A stretch of 64,000 bases of DNA from Acanthosepion lycidas (GCA_963932145.1 OZ010596.1:80540875-80604874); one strand, 5' to 3'; positions 1 to 9,926 are shown, numbered from the stretch's first letter. The notes: generated by a model not told the origin, from the sequence alone. A program made the numbers and translations.

Positions 1-2117
1 CTGTCTATATTTCTGAGATGAGGTATTATGTACACTATTTACATTATTCGGACTATTGTCCTCATCTTTGTCGCCATATTTATTACAACGTTTCGGCTTT
101 TCAGTATCTGTCTATATTTCTGAGATAAGGCATTATGTACACTATTTACATTATTCGGATTATTGTCCTCATCTTTGTCGCCATATTTATTACAACGTTT
201 CGGCCTTTCAGTATCTGTCTATATTTCTGAGATGAGGTATTATGTACACTATTTACATTATTCGGATTATTGTTCTCATCTTTGTCACCATATTTATTAC
301 AACGTTTCGGCCTTTCAGTATCTGTCTATATTTCTGAGATGAGGTATTATGTACACTATTTATATTATTCGGATTATTGTCCTCATCTTTGTCACCATAT
401 TTATTACAACGTTTCGGCCTTTCAGTATCTGTCTATATTTCTGAGATGAGGTATTATGTACACTATTTACATTATTCGGATTATTGTTCTCATCTTTGTC
501 ACCATATTTATTACAACGTTTCGGCCTTTCAGTATCTGTCTATATTTCTGAGATAAGGCATTATGTACACTATTTACATTATTCGGACTATTGTCCTCAT
601 CTTTGTCGCCATATTTATTACAACGTTTCGGCCTTTCAGTATCTGTCTATATTTCTGAGATGAGGTATTATGTACACTATTTACATTATTCGGACTATTG
701 TCCTCATCTTTGTCGCCATATTTATTACAACGTTTCGGCTTTTCAGTATCTGTCTATATTTCTGAGATAAGGCATTATGTACACTATTTACATTATTCGG
801 ATTATTGTCCTCATCTTTGTCGCCATATTTATTACAACGTTTCGGCCTTTCAGTATCTGTCTATATTTCTGAGATGAGGTATTATGTACACTATTTACAT
901 TATTCGGATTATTGTTCTCATCTTTGTCACCATATTTATTACAACGTTTCGGCCTTTCAGTATCTGTCTATATTTCTGAGATAAGGCATTATGTACACTA
1001 TTTACATTATTCGGACTATTGTCCTCATCTTTGTCGCCATATTTATTACAACGTTTCGGCCTTTCAGTATCTGTCTATATTTCTGAGATGAGGTATTATG
1101 TACACTATTTACATTATTCGGACTATTGTCCTCATCTTTGTCGCCATATTTATTACAACGTTTCGGCTTTTCAGTATCTGTCTATATTTCTGAGATAAGG
1201 CATTATGTACACTATTTACATTATTCGGATTATTGTCCTCATCTTTGTCGCCATATTTATTACAACGTTTCGGCCTTTCAGTATCTGTCTATATTTCTGA
1301 GATGAGGTATTATGTACACTATTTACATTATTCGGATTATTGTTCTCATCTTTGTCACCATATTTATTACAACGTTTCGGCCTTTCAGTATCTGTCTATA
1401 TTTCTGAGATAAGGCATTATGTACACTATTTACATTATTCGGACTATTGTCCTCATCTTTGTCGCCATATTTATTACAACGTTTCGGCCTTTCAGTATCT
1501 GTCTATATTTCTGAGATGAGGTATTATGTACACTATTTACATTATTCGGACTATTGTCCTCATCTTTGTCGCCATATTTATTACAACGTTTCGGCTTTTC
1601 AGTATCTGTCTATATTTCTGAGATAAGGCATTATGTACACTATTTACATTATTCGGATTATTGTCCTCATCTTTGTCGCCATATTTATTACAACGTTTCG
1701 GCCTTTCAGTATCTGTCTATATTTCTGAGATGAGGTATTATGTACACTATTTACATTATTCGGATTATTGTCCTCATCTTTGTCGCCATATTTATTACAA
1801 CGTTTCGGCCTTTCAGTATCTGTCTATATTTCTGAGATGAGGTATTATGTACACTATTTACATTATTCGGACTATTGTCCTCATCTTTGTCGCCATATTT
1901 ATTACAACGTTTCGGCCTTTCAGTATCTGTCTATATTTCTGAGATGAGGTATTATGTACACTATTTACATTATTCGGATTATTGTTCTCATCTTTGTCAC
2001 CATATTTATTACAACGTTTCGGCCTTTCAGTATCTGTCTATATTTCTGAGATGAGGCATTATGTACACTATTTACATTATTCGGATTATTGTCCTCATCT
2101 TTGTCGCCATATTTATT
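1..2117. repeat. 107-bp satellite array with 4-monomer higher-order repeat
   Basis: About 19.8 head-to-tail monomers. The landmark CTGTCTATAT recurs at 1, 108, 215, 322 and so on, exactly 107 bp apart. Four monomer types are told apart by GATGAGGTATT or GATAAGGCATT, CGGACTATT or CGGATTATT, GTCGCC or GTCACC, and CGGCTTTTC or CGGCCTTTC. They cycle in the order A-B-C-D from about 536 to 1712, giving a 428-bp higher-order unit. The array may continue left of the window. At 2117 it passes into a tail (CTTCAGGTGATTGG) that also occurs in the dispersed relative near 47831. Confidence 0.97.
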
Positions 2118-2400
2118 CTTCAGGTGATTGGAATGTCGAACTGAATCCTTTATTTCGCTCGCTGGGGTAGACTGTTCTAGTTCCACGTGCCATGTCTAAT
2201 GGATGTCAGTTATCAGTTATCTACTGTTAATTCCCCTCTCCACGTTCTTCACCGCCTTAACCAGGTATTGAACTCACACTCTTTGCTTCCTGTCATTGGA
2301 TCTAATTAACCCCTTTATCCACTCAATATTCCAGTGACAGGACCCAAAGGTCGTAAGGTGTAAACTGTACTGGCGAGGACGTTTTTTTTTTTTTTTTGTA
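2118..2400 (-). repeat. Tail of the dispersed parent of the 107-bp satellite, then unassigned sequence and poly-T
   Basis: The first ~70 bases (CTTCAGGTGATTGGAATG, then CCTTTATTTCGC) resemble 47831-47900, where the same tail follows a single diverged monomer. This suggests the array grew inside one copy of that element. 2190-2380 is not recognised. A T17 run lies at about 2381-2397. Confidence 0.55.
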
Positions 2401-2403
2401 TTT

Positions 2404-2545
2404 ATTTAAGTCATGGACTGCCAGGAATCCCTTCAATCAATGAATCTATTGGAATGTTTTCCAATCAATCCAAGAGCTTCAACTGTAAATGGAATTGTTG
2501 ATGTTTTTATGTGCGACATTTTTTAAATTTCAATTTCTTTATTAG
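2404..2545 (-). mobile_element. R4/Dong-like LINE, 3' fragment
   Basis: The segment is a diverged copy of the endonuclease-tail coding region seen intact at 5710-5850; both contain CCAGGAATCCCTTCA followed by a stretch ending in GGGATTGTTGATG or its variant. It is followed by a short (ATT)n tract at 2553-2570, like the other copies in this cluster. It codes only for broken peptides. Confidence 0.6.
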
Positions 2546-2570
2546 ATTATGGTTATTATTATTATTATTT

Positions 2571-4390
2571 GTGTATGTCATGTTTCCTGCTTTGTATCCT
2601 GTAGAGCCAGGTCCAAACTATGGCCCTATAGGAGAGTTCTCATTTAGCTCTTTTCTTAGTATAAGGGATGTTCCTAGCAGGGCGATCGAGGAACTTATAT
2701 GTTGATATTACCTGGGACACAATTAGTAAAACTGTCCGTTCCTTTTCTCACGAGACCCAGTGCTCCGATTACTATTGGTACAATCTCAGTCTTCATTCCC
2801 CACATCCTGTTAATCTCGATCTCCAGGTTCTTGTATTTGGACAGTTTCTCGATAATTTTCATGATGATGTTTCTCTCAGATGGTACTGCTATGTCAATAA
2901 GCATAGACTTCCTGAATTTCTTGTCTTTTATGATAATATCAGGTCTATTGGCTTTTATTTCCCTGCCAGTTTGAATTGGCATGTCCCAGAGGATAGTTAC
3001 ATTATTATTTTGGGTAACTGTGTATAGTTGGTGCTCATACCATCTCTCAGTGGTTTCGATTTTGTGCTTCTTGCATATCTTCTAGCGCAAATATGTCGCT
3101 ACCTTGTTATATCTGTGGGTATTTTCCTTTTTTGCCAGTTCCGGACATCTTGTTGATGTTACCTGGGACACTATTAGTAAAATTGTCTATTCCTTTTCTC
3201 ACGAGGCCCAGTGCTCCGATTACTATTGGTACGACATATGGTCGACAGTTTCATAATATTTTTTCTGCAGATCCTGCATTTCGGGTTAGTTCCATCATTG
3301 ATTATATAACAGTGACAGGATCTAGTTGCGAGGCTTTGGTCCGGAGCTGCAATAATTAGGCTTTCTGTCTCAGCTTTCAGCCCGGTGCTCCCCAGCCATT
3401 GATGTGTTTCTTGTTGGTCCACATCTGCTTATTTCGTTCTTTTTACGTATTTGCCATGCAACGCCTTGTCCTCTCATTTTTTGTTTTTTGTTGTAATTTC
3501 ATTTGGCCAAATTGGTTTGCTTTCTGTTTTACTCGTTTGGCGTCGACGGTATTCGCTTCGTTTTTTGTTGGTAGGATTTCAGGTATATTAAGCTGTTTCT
3601 TGAAGAGTGTAGCTTCTTTGTTGATGGAGTGGATTTGGTGTTTTATTATTTGTAGGAGAAGGTCATTGGTTTTTGTGATGTAGGCTTCCAATCCGATTGT
3701 TGTAGTTTTTAGAGTTAATTCAAGTTGGATCAGACCTCTTCCTCCTAAAGCTCTTGGTACGTACAGCCTATCAACATCTGATTTCGAGTGGTGTATCTTC
3801 ATTTGGTTAAGCATTTTTCAGGTCTTCGTGTCCAATCTTTTAATATCATTCAGCTTCTATTTAAAGCTGTATGTTATGATTGGTGTAACTAAGGTGTTGA
3901 TAGCCTTCATTTTAATGGCTCCATTTTGTTCGCTTTCTGGTATCAAACGCTCTCTTCTATAATATTCTTTTCGGATCTTTTTCTTCATAATTGATTCTTG
4001 TATTCCGTCTCCTTCATTAATTCCTAAGGATTTGTATGTAGCATCTTTGCTCTAGTTCCTTAATCTTGTCCATATCAAAAGGTTTAAATCCGTAGATTTT
4101 GGTAGTTTACCGCCTATGAATGTGGCTTTTGCACATTTGTCGATTTCGAACTCCATCCTAATGTCATCGCTGAAGATTTTCTGCTGGTTGTCATCCTTTG
4201 CAAACGTTTTAAGATCATCAATATAGGTAATTAAGTTTGTCATTCTGTGACTTGTATTCGTAGCTACTGTTGTTCAGTAGGCAGCTGAGTGGCGCTAATG
4301 CAAAGCAGAAGAGTTGTGGTGACACTGAATCTCCTTGGAAGATCCCGCTTTTTATTTTGATTGGTCTCGATGTCAATAACACGTTTGTAT
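2571..4390 (-). pseudogene. Decayed R2/R4-superfamily non-LTR retrotransposon: RT, zinc knuckle, REL-endonuclease
   Basis: This is the longest copy of the cluster. Read on the minus strand it shows, in order, a reverse-transcriptase motif B (GDSVSPQLFC, about 4290-4335), a motif C (TYIDDLKTFAKDD, about 4190-4225), a thumb-like stretch (VPRALGGRGLIQLEL, about 3710-3755), a C-x2-C of a zinc knuckle (NPKCRICRK, about 3265-3290), and a restriction-like endonuclease signature RPDIIIKD plus LIDIAVP (2900-2950). The endonuclease piece is partly duplicated at 3135-3230. Frames are broken repeatedly and the N-terminal part is absent. REL-type endonuclease after the RT is known for the R2, R4, CRE, NeSL and Hero groups. 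I favour R4/Dong because the element lies in (TAA)n repeats; the exact clade is inference. Confidence 0.8.
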
Positions 4391-4527
4391 GGTTTATTAT
4401 TATTATTATTATTATTATTTCCTTTGATTTCTGGTGTATATTTCTTTCAGTGTCCCAACCAGAGACCTAAGATCAGACATAGCATCATGACATGAAAAAA
4501 CAAAACCAAAAAAAGCCAAGATCACAC

Positions 4528-4561
<34 letters not shown>
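4391..4561 (-). mobile_element. R4/Dong-like LINE, tail-only copy between (ATT)n tracts
   Basis: (ATT)n at about 4393-4421 and 4528-4561 flank about 106 bp that match the 3' segments of the larger copies (CCAGAGACCTAAG is shared). On the minus strand a frame reads SDLRSLVGTLKEIYTRNQRK and then stops at the first TAA of the microsatellite tail. It is a strongly 5'-truncated insertion. Confidence 0.7.
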
Positions 4562-5473
4562 TCATTTGATTTCTGTTGTATACACATTTCCTTCCGGGTC
4601 CCAACCAGAGACCTAAGGTCAGAAATAGTTTCATGACATTTTCCACTGATCATTTTTGTAAAAAAAAAAAAAGCTCTTCGTAATGTGTGAGCTGCACTTG
4701 TGAGTACAGTGGTTTGCATTCTTCAATTAATCTATCGGAACATTCTTCCAATCAATCCGAGTACTCCAACTACAACTGGGATTATTGATGTCCTCGTGTG
4801 CCACATTTTTTAGCTTTCCATTTTAAGATCCTTATATTTTGATAGTAAAAAGATCTTCAAAGATACATTACAATCTGCAAGAAGTGCCTTGTCAATAAGA
4901 AAGCACATTCTGTTCTTGTGTTCTTTGATCACGATGTTTGGACGATAATCTTTGATTGTTCTTTCTGTGTTTATTATAAAGTCCCATAAAATTGTTAGAG
5001 GTCTTATCTCTGTAACCGGGTTTGGGTGATGTCCTTACCAGTTTCTTGCAGTTGCCTTTCCGTAAAGTTTACAGATTTTCCAGTGCAGATATTGGCCCAC
5101 TCTGTCATGCTGAGTTTTATATTCAGGTGGTCAATTATTTCTGGATATTTATCACGAAATCTGCATTTGGAACTGACACAATTTTTCAGTATGTGTGTTT
5201 GGTAATTTTTAGTTAGCAAGCATTGGTCCTGTGCAGCAAGGATAAAACCTTCAGTTTCAGCTTTCAACCTTGCACTACGTAGCCACTGATGGGTATAGGG
5301 TTTTGTCTACACCATCTTGTTTGGTACAGGCAGAGTATTGGCCAATAAGAGGATTATCTTGCTATCGTTTCTGCACTTCTTACATAGTATTTGCTTTCTT
5401 TTTTTTTTTTTTTTTTGCGCTGCATTAGATGTATTGTGGTTTATTTGCACTTCTTCACTCACTTGAAATTCTC
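4562..5473 (-). pseudogene. R4/Dong-like LINE, 5'-truncated copy 3
   Basis: The minus strand encodes the region around the zinc knuckle (KCRFRDKYPEIIDHL, with the second cysteine mutated to arginine), followed towards lower coordinates by endonuclease-like sequence and a tail frame ending LRSLVGTRKEMCIQQKSNE. The GPRxHQWLG-type segment is replaced by KAETEGFILAAQDQCLLTKN near 5190-5265. The copy meets (ATT)n at both ends. An internal T16 run near 5400 and several frame breaks make it non-functional. Confidence 0.72.
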
Positions 5474-5531
<58 letters not shown>

Positions 5532-5532
5532 T
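5474..5532. repeat. (ATT)n microsatellite
   Basis: About 19 ATT units between R4/Dong-like copies 3 and 4. It is read as the (AAT)n tail of copy 4 on the minus strand and also as the target sequence that copy 3 entered. Confidence 0.9.
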
Positions 5533-6007
5533 ATTTTCTTTGATTTCTGGCGTTTACATATTACTTTCCGGGTCCCGCTGAGAGACCTAAGGTTAGAAAT
5601 GGCATCATGACACTTTCCACTGACAAAAAAAAAAAAAAAAAATTACATAGATAAAGTCCTTCGTAAAGTGTGGCCTGTACTTGGCAGAACAATTTTTTGT
5701 ATCTCCTTGAGGCATGGACTTCCAGGAATCCCTTCAGTTAGTCTACTGCAATCTTTTCCAACCAGTCCTAGGGCTCCAACTACAACAGGGATTGTTGATG
5801 TTCCCATATGCCACATTTTCGAGATTTCTATTTCAAGGTCCTTGTATTTTGATAGCTTTTTGAATATCTTTAAAGATACATTGCAGTCTGCAGGGACTGC
5901 CATATCAATAAGGAGGCACTCTTTTTGTTTGCGGTCTTTAATAACAATGTCTGGGGGGTTGGCTTTGATTGTTCTCTCAGTGTGTATTGTGTAGTCCCAT
6001 AGAATCC

Positions 6008-6008
<1 letters not shown>
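5533..6008 (-). pseudogene. R4/Dong-like LINE, 5'-truncated copy 4
   Basis: The minus strand carries the end of the REL-endonuclease domain. It shows LLIDMAVPADC, then SKYKDLEIE, MWHMGTSTIPVVVGALGLV and a short C-terminal part with HTLRR. The copy starts inside the endonuclease domain at the (ATT)n tract ending at 6053, with the sequence for WDYTIHTE just after the tract, and ends at the (ATT)n tract at 5474-5532. An A17 run near 5625 separates the domain from the conserved tail segment. Confidence 0.75.

Positions 6009-6053
<45 letters not shown>
6009..6053. repeat. (ATT)n microsatellite
   Basis: About 15 ATT units joining copy 4 to copy 5 of the R4/Dong-like cluster. Confidence 0.9.
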
Positions 6054-6800
6054 TCCTTTGATTTCTGGCGTTTACACATTTCTTTCCGGGTCCCGCCCAG
6101 GGACCTAAGGTTAGAAATGGCATCATGACACTTTTCACTGACAAAAAAAAAAAAAAAAAAAAATGACATAGATAAAGCCCTTCGTAAAGTGTGGGCTGTA
6201 CTTGTCAGAACAATTTTTTGTATCTCCTTGAGGCATGGTCTTCCAGGAATCCCTGCAATTAGTCCACTGCAATCTTTTCCAACCAGTCCTAGGGCTCCAA
6301 CTACAACAGGGATTGTTGATGTTCCCATATGCCACATTTTCGAGACCTCTATTTCAAGGTCCTTGTATTTTGACAGCTTTTTGAATATCTTCAAAGATAC
6401 ATGGCAGTCAGCAGGAACTGCCATATCAATAAGGAGGCACCGTTTTTGTTTGTGGTCTTTAATAACAATATCTGGGCGGTTGGCCTTGATTGTTCTGTCA
6501 GTGTGAATTGTGTAGTCCCATAGAATTGTAACAGGTCCTATCTCCGTAACCGGGTCTGGGTGGTGTTGGTACCAGTTACTTTCAGTTTCTTTCCCGTAGA
6601 AGTTGCAGATTTTCCAGTGCAGATATTGGCCCACTCTGTCATGTCGGGTTTTATATTCAGTGGGTGCCAACATCGTGCAACCTGATACAAGATGATCAAT
6701 CGTTTCTGGATATTTATCACAGAATCTGCATTTTGGGCTGACACAATATTTTAGTATATGTGCTTGATAATTCCTAGTTAGCAAGCATCGGACCTGTTAC

Positions 6801-6805
<5 letters not shown>
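6054..6805 (-). pseudogene. R4/Dong-like LINE, best-preserved C-terminal copy (zinc knuckle plus REL-endonuclease)
   Basis: One open frame on the minus strand from 6784 covers a complete zinc knuckle, PKCRFCDKYPETIDHLVSGC (C-x2-C-x8-H-x4-C), and then a REL-endonuclease core: RPDIVIKDHKQKRC followed by LLIDMAVPADC. The PD...D spacing fits the restriction-like endonuclease that nicks the target DNA in R2/R4-type elements. KLSKYKDLEIEVSKMW and IPVVVGALGLV follow. The frame continues through an F-run (A-rich DNA) into LRSLGGTRKEMCKRQKSKE and then into the (AAT)n tail, read here as poly-isoleucine. The reverse transcriptase is missing, so this is a dead 5'-truncated insertion. The upstream end meets (ATT)n at about 6806. 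Confidence 0.82.
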
Positions 6806-6851
<46 letters not shown>

Positions 6852-6870
6852 GTTGTTGTTGTTGTAAACG
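6806..6870. repeat. (ATT)n(GTT)n microsatellite
   Basis: ATT units to about 6851, then GTT units. It closes the upstream side of the R4/Dong-like stack. Confidence 0.9.
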
Positions 6871-7761
6871 TACATGGTATTACAACTGAATAACTATTTA
6901 CGAACATCTGATGATAAATAATTACTTTTTCGTCAAAAATGAACGGAAATCGCTTAAAATAACATTGAACCTTGTGGAGAAAACACGTCAGTGGGAGTTA
7001 TTTACTGGAACTGATACGCGTGTAATACAGGCAGGCAAAAAGAAAGAACCATATATATCGTTGGCGGCCATTTATGGTGGCTGGGCAGATTCCTGGAGCC
7101 AGTTCAGGGTCTCTTGCCTCGTATTTAAAAACCACTGGCGCCCTTCTTTCGCTCTCGCTTCCGTTTTGCCATTGCGTTCAGGAGTGACTGCAAATCCAAA
7201 TGAAGAGAGGAGTAGACAGGGGTGTGCGGGGACGGGGAACTTTCCGTGTTCCGATTTCCAAACTGATTCGAAAATCGACTGCGTCGAAAAAAAAAAAAAA
7301 AAGAAAAAAAGAAAAATCTCGATTCACACTATCGGACTGGGATCAATGTGTTGCACCTACCTTCGGGTGGATAAACTGCATTTTATCTCTCAATTGTATT
7401 TCTGTCTTCGGACAGAACACACACACACACACACACACAAATAAATAAATAAAGGAGGGAATTTCTGGTCCCGGTGATTCCAGTCCTGTGGCTGCACTTC
7501 CTTCATTGCACCCAAAAGGGAGGATTGGTGGATTATCAGCGCCAGGTATTTTTACCTTGGCGCATGTGCACGTGCTTGGGATTCTCACTTTAAACTGACT
7601 TTGTGCCACACCCTGTCACTGTATAAGGACAAGTAAATACCAGGTGGAGTATCTTTTCTCCTCGTCGGTAATGATAATGGCAATATCAGCCATTTCCTTA
7701 TTAGGAACAATTCGGGAATCGTTGACTGAGTAATCATTCATACATTTATAAAATATAAAAA
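6871..7761. other. Unassigned region with (CA)n tract
   Basis: 6871-7050 shows nothing recognisable. 7060-7280 is noticeably richer in GC and CpG than its surroundings but carries no convincing gene. A poly-A stretch lies at about 7287-7302 and (CA)n at about 7418-7439. 7560-7620 ends with TTGTGCCACA, a box also present in the LTR hairpin modules elsewhere, so part of this may be an old LTR remnant. No coding claim is made. Confidence 0.4.
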
Positions 7762-7952
7762 TACAGTGTAACCCGGATATAAGAGAGTTGCCTGGACCGG
7801 AGAAGAAGTATCTTATATCCGGGTTTCTCTTATATCCGGGTTTGGTCTAATTTATATACATTAACACAGGCTCTAATTTGGGACTAGAGAAAATCTCTCT
7901 TATATCCGGGTTTCTCTTATATCAGGGTCTCTTATATCCGGGTTGCACTGTA
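7762..7952. mobile_element. Pogo/Tigger-like MITE, about 187 bp
   Basis: Near-perfect terminal inverted repeats, CAGTGTAACCCGGATATAAG at the left and its complement with one change at the right, sit between TA dinucleotides that look like target-site duplications. The interior repeats TCTTATATCCGGGTTT several times. There is no coding capacity. CAGT ends with TA duplications are typical of the pogo/Tigger group; that assignment is inference. Two further copies lie at 17073 and 42671. Confidence 0.85.
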
Positions 7953-8454
7953 TTTGCATTAAAAAGTTTTGTTCAGGAAAGTTCACTGTCATCGCTCTCA
8001 GCAAAATTGATGTTGGTTTCCTTTCTAACCTTTTGTTTCAAGTAATGCGGAATAACAACATCTTGTTTCTGTTATTATTCCGTCTATGCAATAAAAAGTA
8101 CTATCCAGTTTAGTTATTGCGGTTGTTGAAAGTCCTCAAGTGATGTGGTTTCTGTTATCTGGCACAGTTCTTTGTGATTCTGTAGCGCCAGTGAATGAGG
8201 GTTGAAGAAGGACAGTCCTCATGAAAACCGACATGATTTACTCGCTCAAAGCTATTTTTAACTATTGATTTGATAGAAAGCGGTCGTATACCTGAAGGAA
8301 TTTAGCACCATCCATGAGATGCATATCGATCAGATGAGCTTATTTAAGAGTATGATACAAGTTTTTAGATTCATGTTTTCGTTTTGCGGCAATTTGCGGT
8401 ATTGGGCGAAACTACCCCGATTTTGTATTTTATTTTTTTTTATCTCCTAATTTA
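7953..8454. other. Unassigned intergenic DNA
   Basis: AT-rich sequence with no open frame or repeat that I recognise, apart from short poly-T near 8428-8440. Confidence 0.4.
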
Positions 8455-8625
8455 GTATTTAATTTCTGAGATGAGTAACTGTCATAATTCTTGTATAATT
8501 TCGAACTAATGTTCTGATCTTGGTTGATGAAGATATTATTATAGACACGACATTTCGACCAAGTATACTCTGGTCATCATCAGGTGTCAATTGAGTGGTA
8601 AATATGGGATATCTGTTGATTTTTG
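8455..8625 (-). repeat. Diverged single copy of the element that gave the 107-bp satellite
   Basis: TTTCTGAGATGAG (about 8462) and the block through CATTTCGACC (about 8560) align in order with the satellite monomer. Unlike the satellite, this copy keeps a complete motif on the minus strand at 8552-8583, with CTGATGA, a paired GACCA/TGGTC stem and GAAAT. The remaining sequence to about 8950 is not recognised. Confidence 0.6.
8552..8583 (-). other. Hammerhead-ribozyme-like core motif
   Basis: The minus strand reads CTGATGA, one extra base, a 5-bp stem GACCA/TGGTC with an 8-9-base loop, then GAAA. The canonical hammerhead has no extra base between CUGANGA and stem II, and stems I and III are not evident. 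It is therefore a resemblance, not a demonstrated ribozyme. Confidence 0.35.
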
Positions 8626-8955
8626 TGATATTTTGTCGGTTTGATATCAGTTAATTCCTGCAGAATTGATGCATTACTAACAGATCCATGGATTAAACAC
8701 GTGACTACTACATGACAGTCACACATGTATAACTAAATCCTATTTCCAGTACGGATAAATGCGTCCATTGATTGGTTGATATGAAATATTTGTTGATTAT
8801 TGTGATATCCTTAGGATTGAACTCATGACGGCGAACAAAAAAAATAAAATTATAACACATATAAATGTAGGTATAAAAAAAACCCTAAATGTTGATAAGA
8901 TAGTGAGGGTCACAAAGCACAGCCCAGGGCTCAACATCTGGCTTAGCCATTTCCC
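8626..8955. other. Unassigned intergenic DNA
   Basis: No coding frame or known repeat was recognised between the hammerhead-like repeat and the (TA)n tract. Confidence 0.35.
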
Positions 8956-8956
8956 G

Positions 8957-8958
8957 GA

Positions 8959-8999
<41 letters not shown>
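8957..8999. repeat. (TA)n(TG)n compound microsatellite
   Basis: About 14 TA units followed by about 6 TG units. Confidence 0.95.
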
Positions 9000-9113
9000 A
9001 AAATATTATGGAAAATAGGAAAGAAACTGGTTTGGTAAATAATCCAAAGTTCCTTAGTATTTTTGTTATTATTTTTAAAAAATAGTGCTCGATACGAAAG
9101 TAGAGCATAAATA

Positions 9114-9344
9114 TAATTATTTATTTAAAAATATGATTCCAACTCGCTACATAAGAGGTCTCTGAATATACTATTAAAACTCGTAAATTTCAGAAATAAG
9201 TTATTCAAAAAAAAATTTCGCTTAAAGATGGAACAGAGCCTACTTTAACTCAAGTTAATTCAAATATTATTTTGAAGTTTTCGGCTCTTGTTTTGAAACA
9301 TGAGACCTCTTATGTAGCGTGTTGGAATCATATTTTTAAATAAA

Positions 9345-9350
<6 letters not shown>
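9114..9350. mobile_element. Fold-back MITE with 49-bp terminal inverted repeats
   Basis: The left arm 9114-9162 (TAATTATTTATTTAAAAATA to AGAGGTCTC) is the reverse complement of the right arm 9302-9350 with a single mismatch. The spacer is about 139 bp and non-coding. The right end runs into a (TA)n tract. The superfamily is unknown. Confidence 0.8.

Positions 9351-9433
<83 letters not shown>
9351..9433. repeat. (TA)n microsatellite
   Basis: About 80 bp of TA with a single TACA interruption. Confidence 0.95.
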
Positions 9434-9435
<2 letters not shown>

Positions 9436-9640
9436 AAATTCCCAAGAGGATAGAAACCAGTTAGAACTCAATGTCCATGACAGAGTAAGAATATAATATA
9501 AAAGGCTCAAAGAGTAATATTCCATGGTTATAATTTATTGCATTGGAATCGTAATCACGATCCAATTCATCAGACCTACAAATTCCAAAAGAAATCGGAA
9601 ATTTTCCAATTTCTTTTTTGAATTTGTTTGAGCCTTTTAT
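9434..9640 (-). repeat. Dispersed repeat shared with 57470-57640, ending at (TA)n
   Basis: The block CCAGTTAGAACTCAATGTCC through ATTCCATGGTTATAATTTAT and the GTAATCACGATCCAA region are the reverse complement of 57480-57635 (GATCGTGATTACGATTCCAA there). In both copies the terminal CCTCTTGGGAAT or its variant abuts a (TA)n tract. Confidence 0.75.
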
Positions 9641-9664
9641 ATATATGTATATATATATATATAT

Positions 9665-9926
9665 GAAGAAAAATATACGGAAAAAACAAACAAAAATCCT
9701 TATATGCAATTATGCTATTATCTGTTTCAGTTATCTGTTTGAATGAGTCTTGTTCTTATGTCCATCGTCTTTATCCTGTTGAATTGATAATGTTAATTAT
9801 ATTTTATGAATATGTCCTGAAGATGGTTTATTAGACCGAAACGTCCGACGTTGACATTATATTAACATTAAAACAGCATAATTGCATATAAGGATTTTTG
9901 TTTGCTTTTTCCGTATATTTTTCGTC
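9665..9926. repeat. Fold-back cassette, 52-bp inverted arms around a hammerhead-like motif
   Basis: The left arm 9665-9716 (GAAGAAAAATATACGG to ATGCAATTATGCT) is the reverse complement of the right arm 9875-9926 with about two mismatches. The spacer contains CTGAAGATGGTTTATTAGAC followed by CGAAACGTCC. Confidence 0.85.
9817..9842 (+). other. Hammerhead-like core motif
   Basis: CTGAAGA, one extra base, a stem GGUUU/AGACC with a 3-base loop (one G-U pair), then CGAAAC. It has the same one-base departure from the hammerhead consensus as the 8552, 18849 and 57399 motifs. Closing stems I and III were not found. Confidence 0.3.

Noticed and set aside
1..2117. Active hammerhead ribozyme in each satellite monomer
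   Set aside because: The equivalent minus-strand sequence is CTGAAAGGCCGAAAC, which lacks the GA of CUGANGA and has no stem II, so self-cleavage is unlikely.
5870..6784. A 304-residue gene product
   Set aside because: The frame joins the C-terminus of one R4/Dong-like copy through a poly-isoleucine (AAT) stretch to out-of-frame sequence of the next copy.
7060..7450. Host exon encoding a basic protein
   Set aside because: The frame ends in poly-lysine and TH repeats from simple-sequence DNA, with no domain and no splice signals that I trust.
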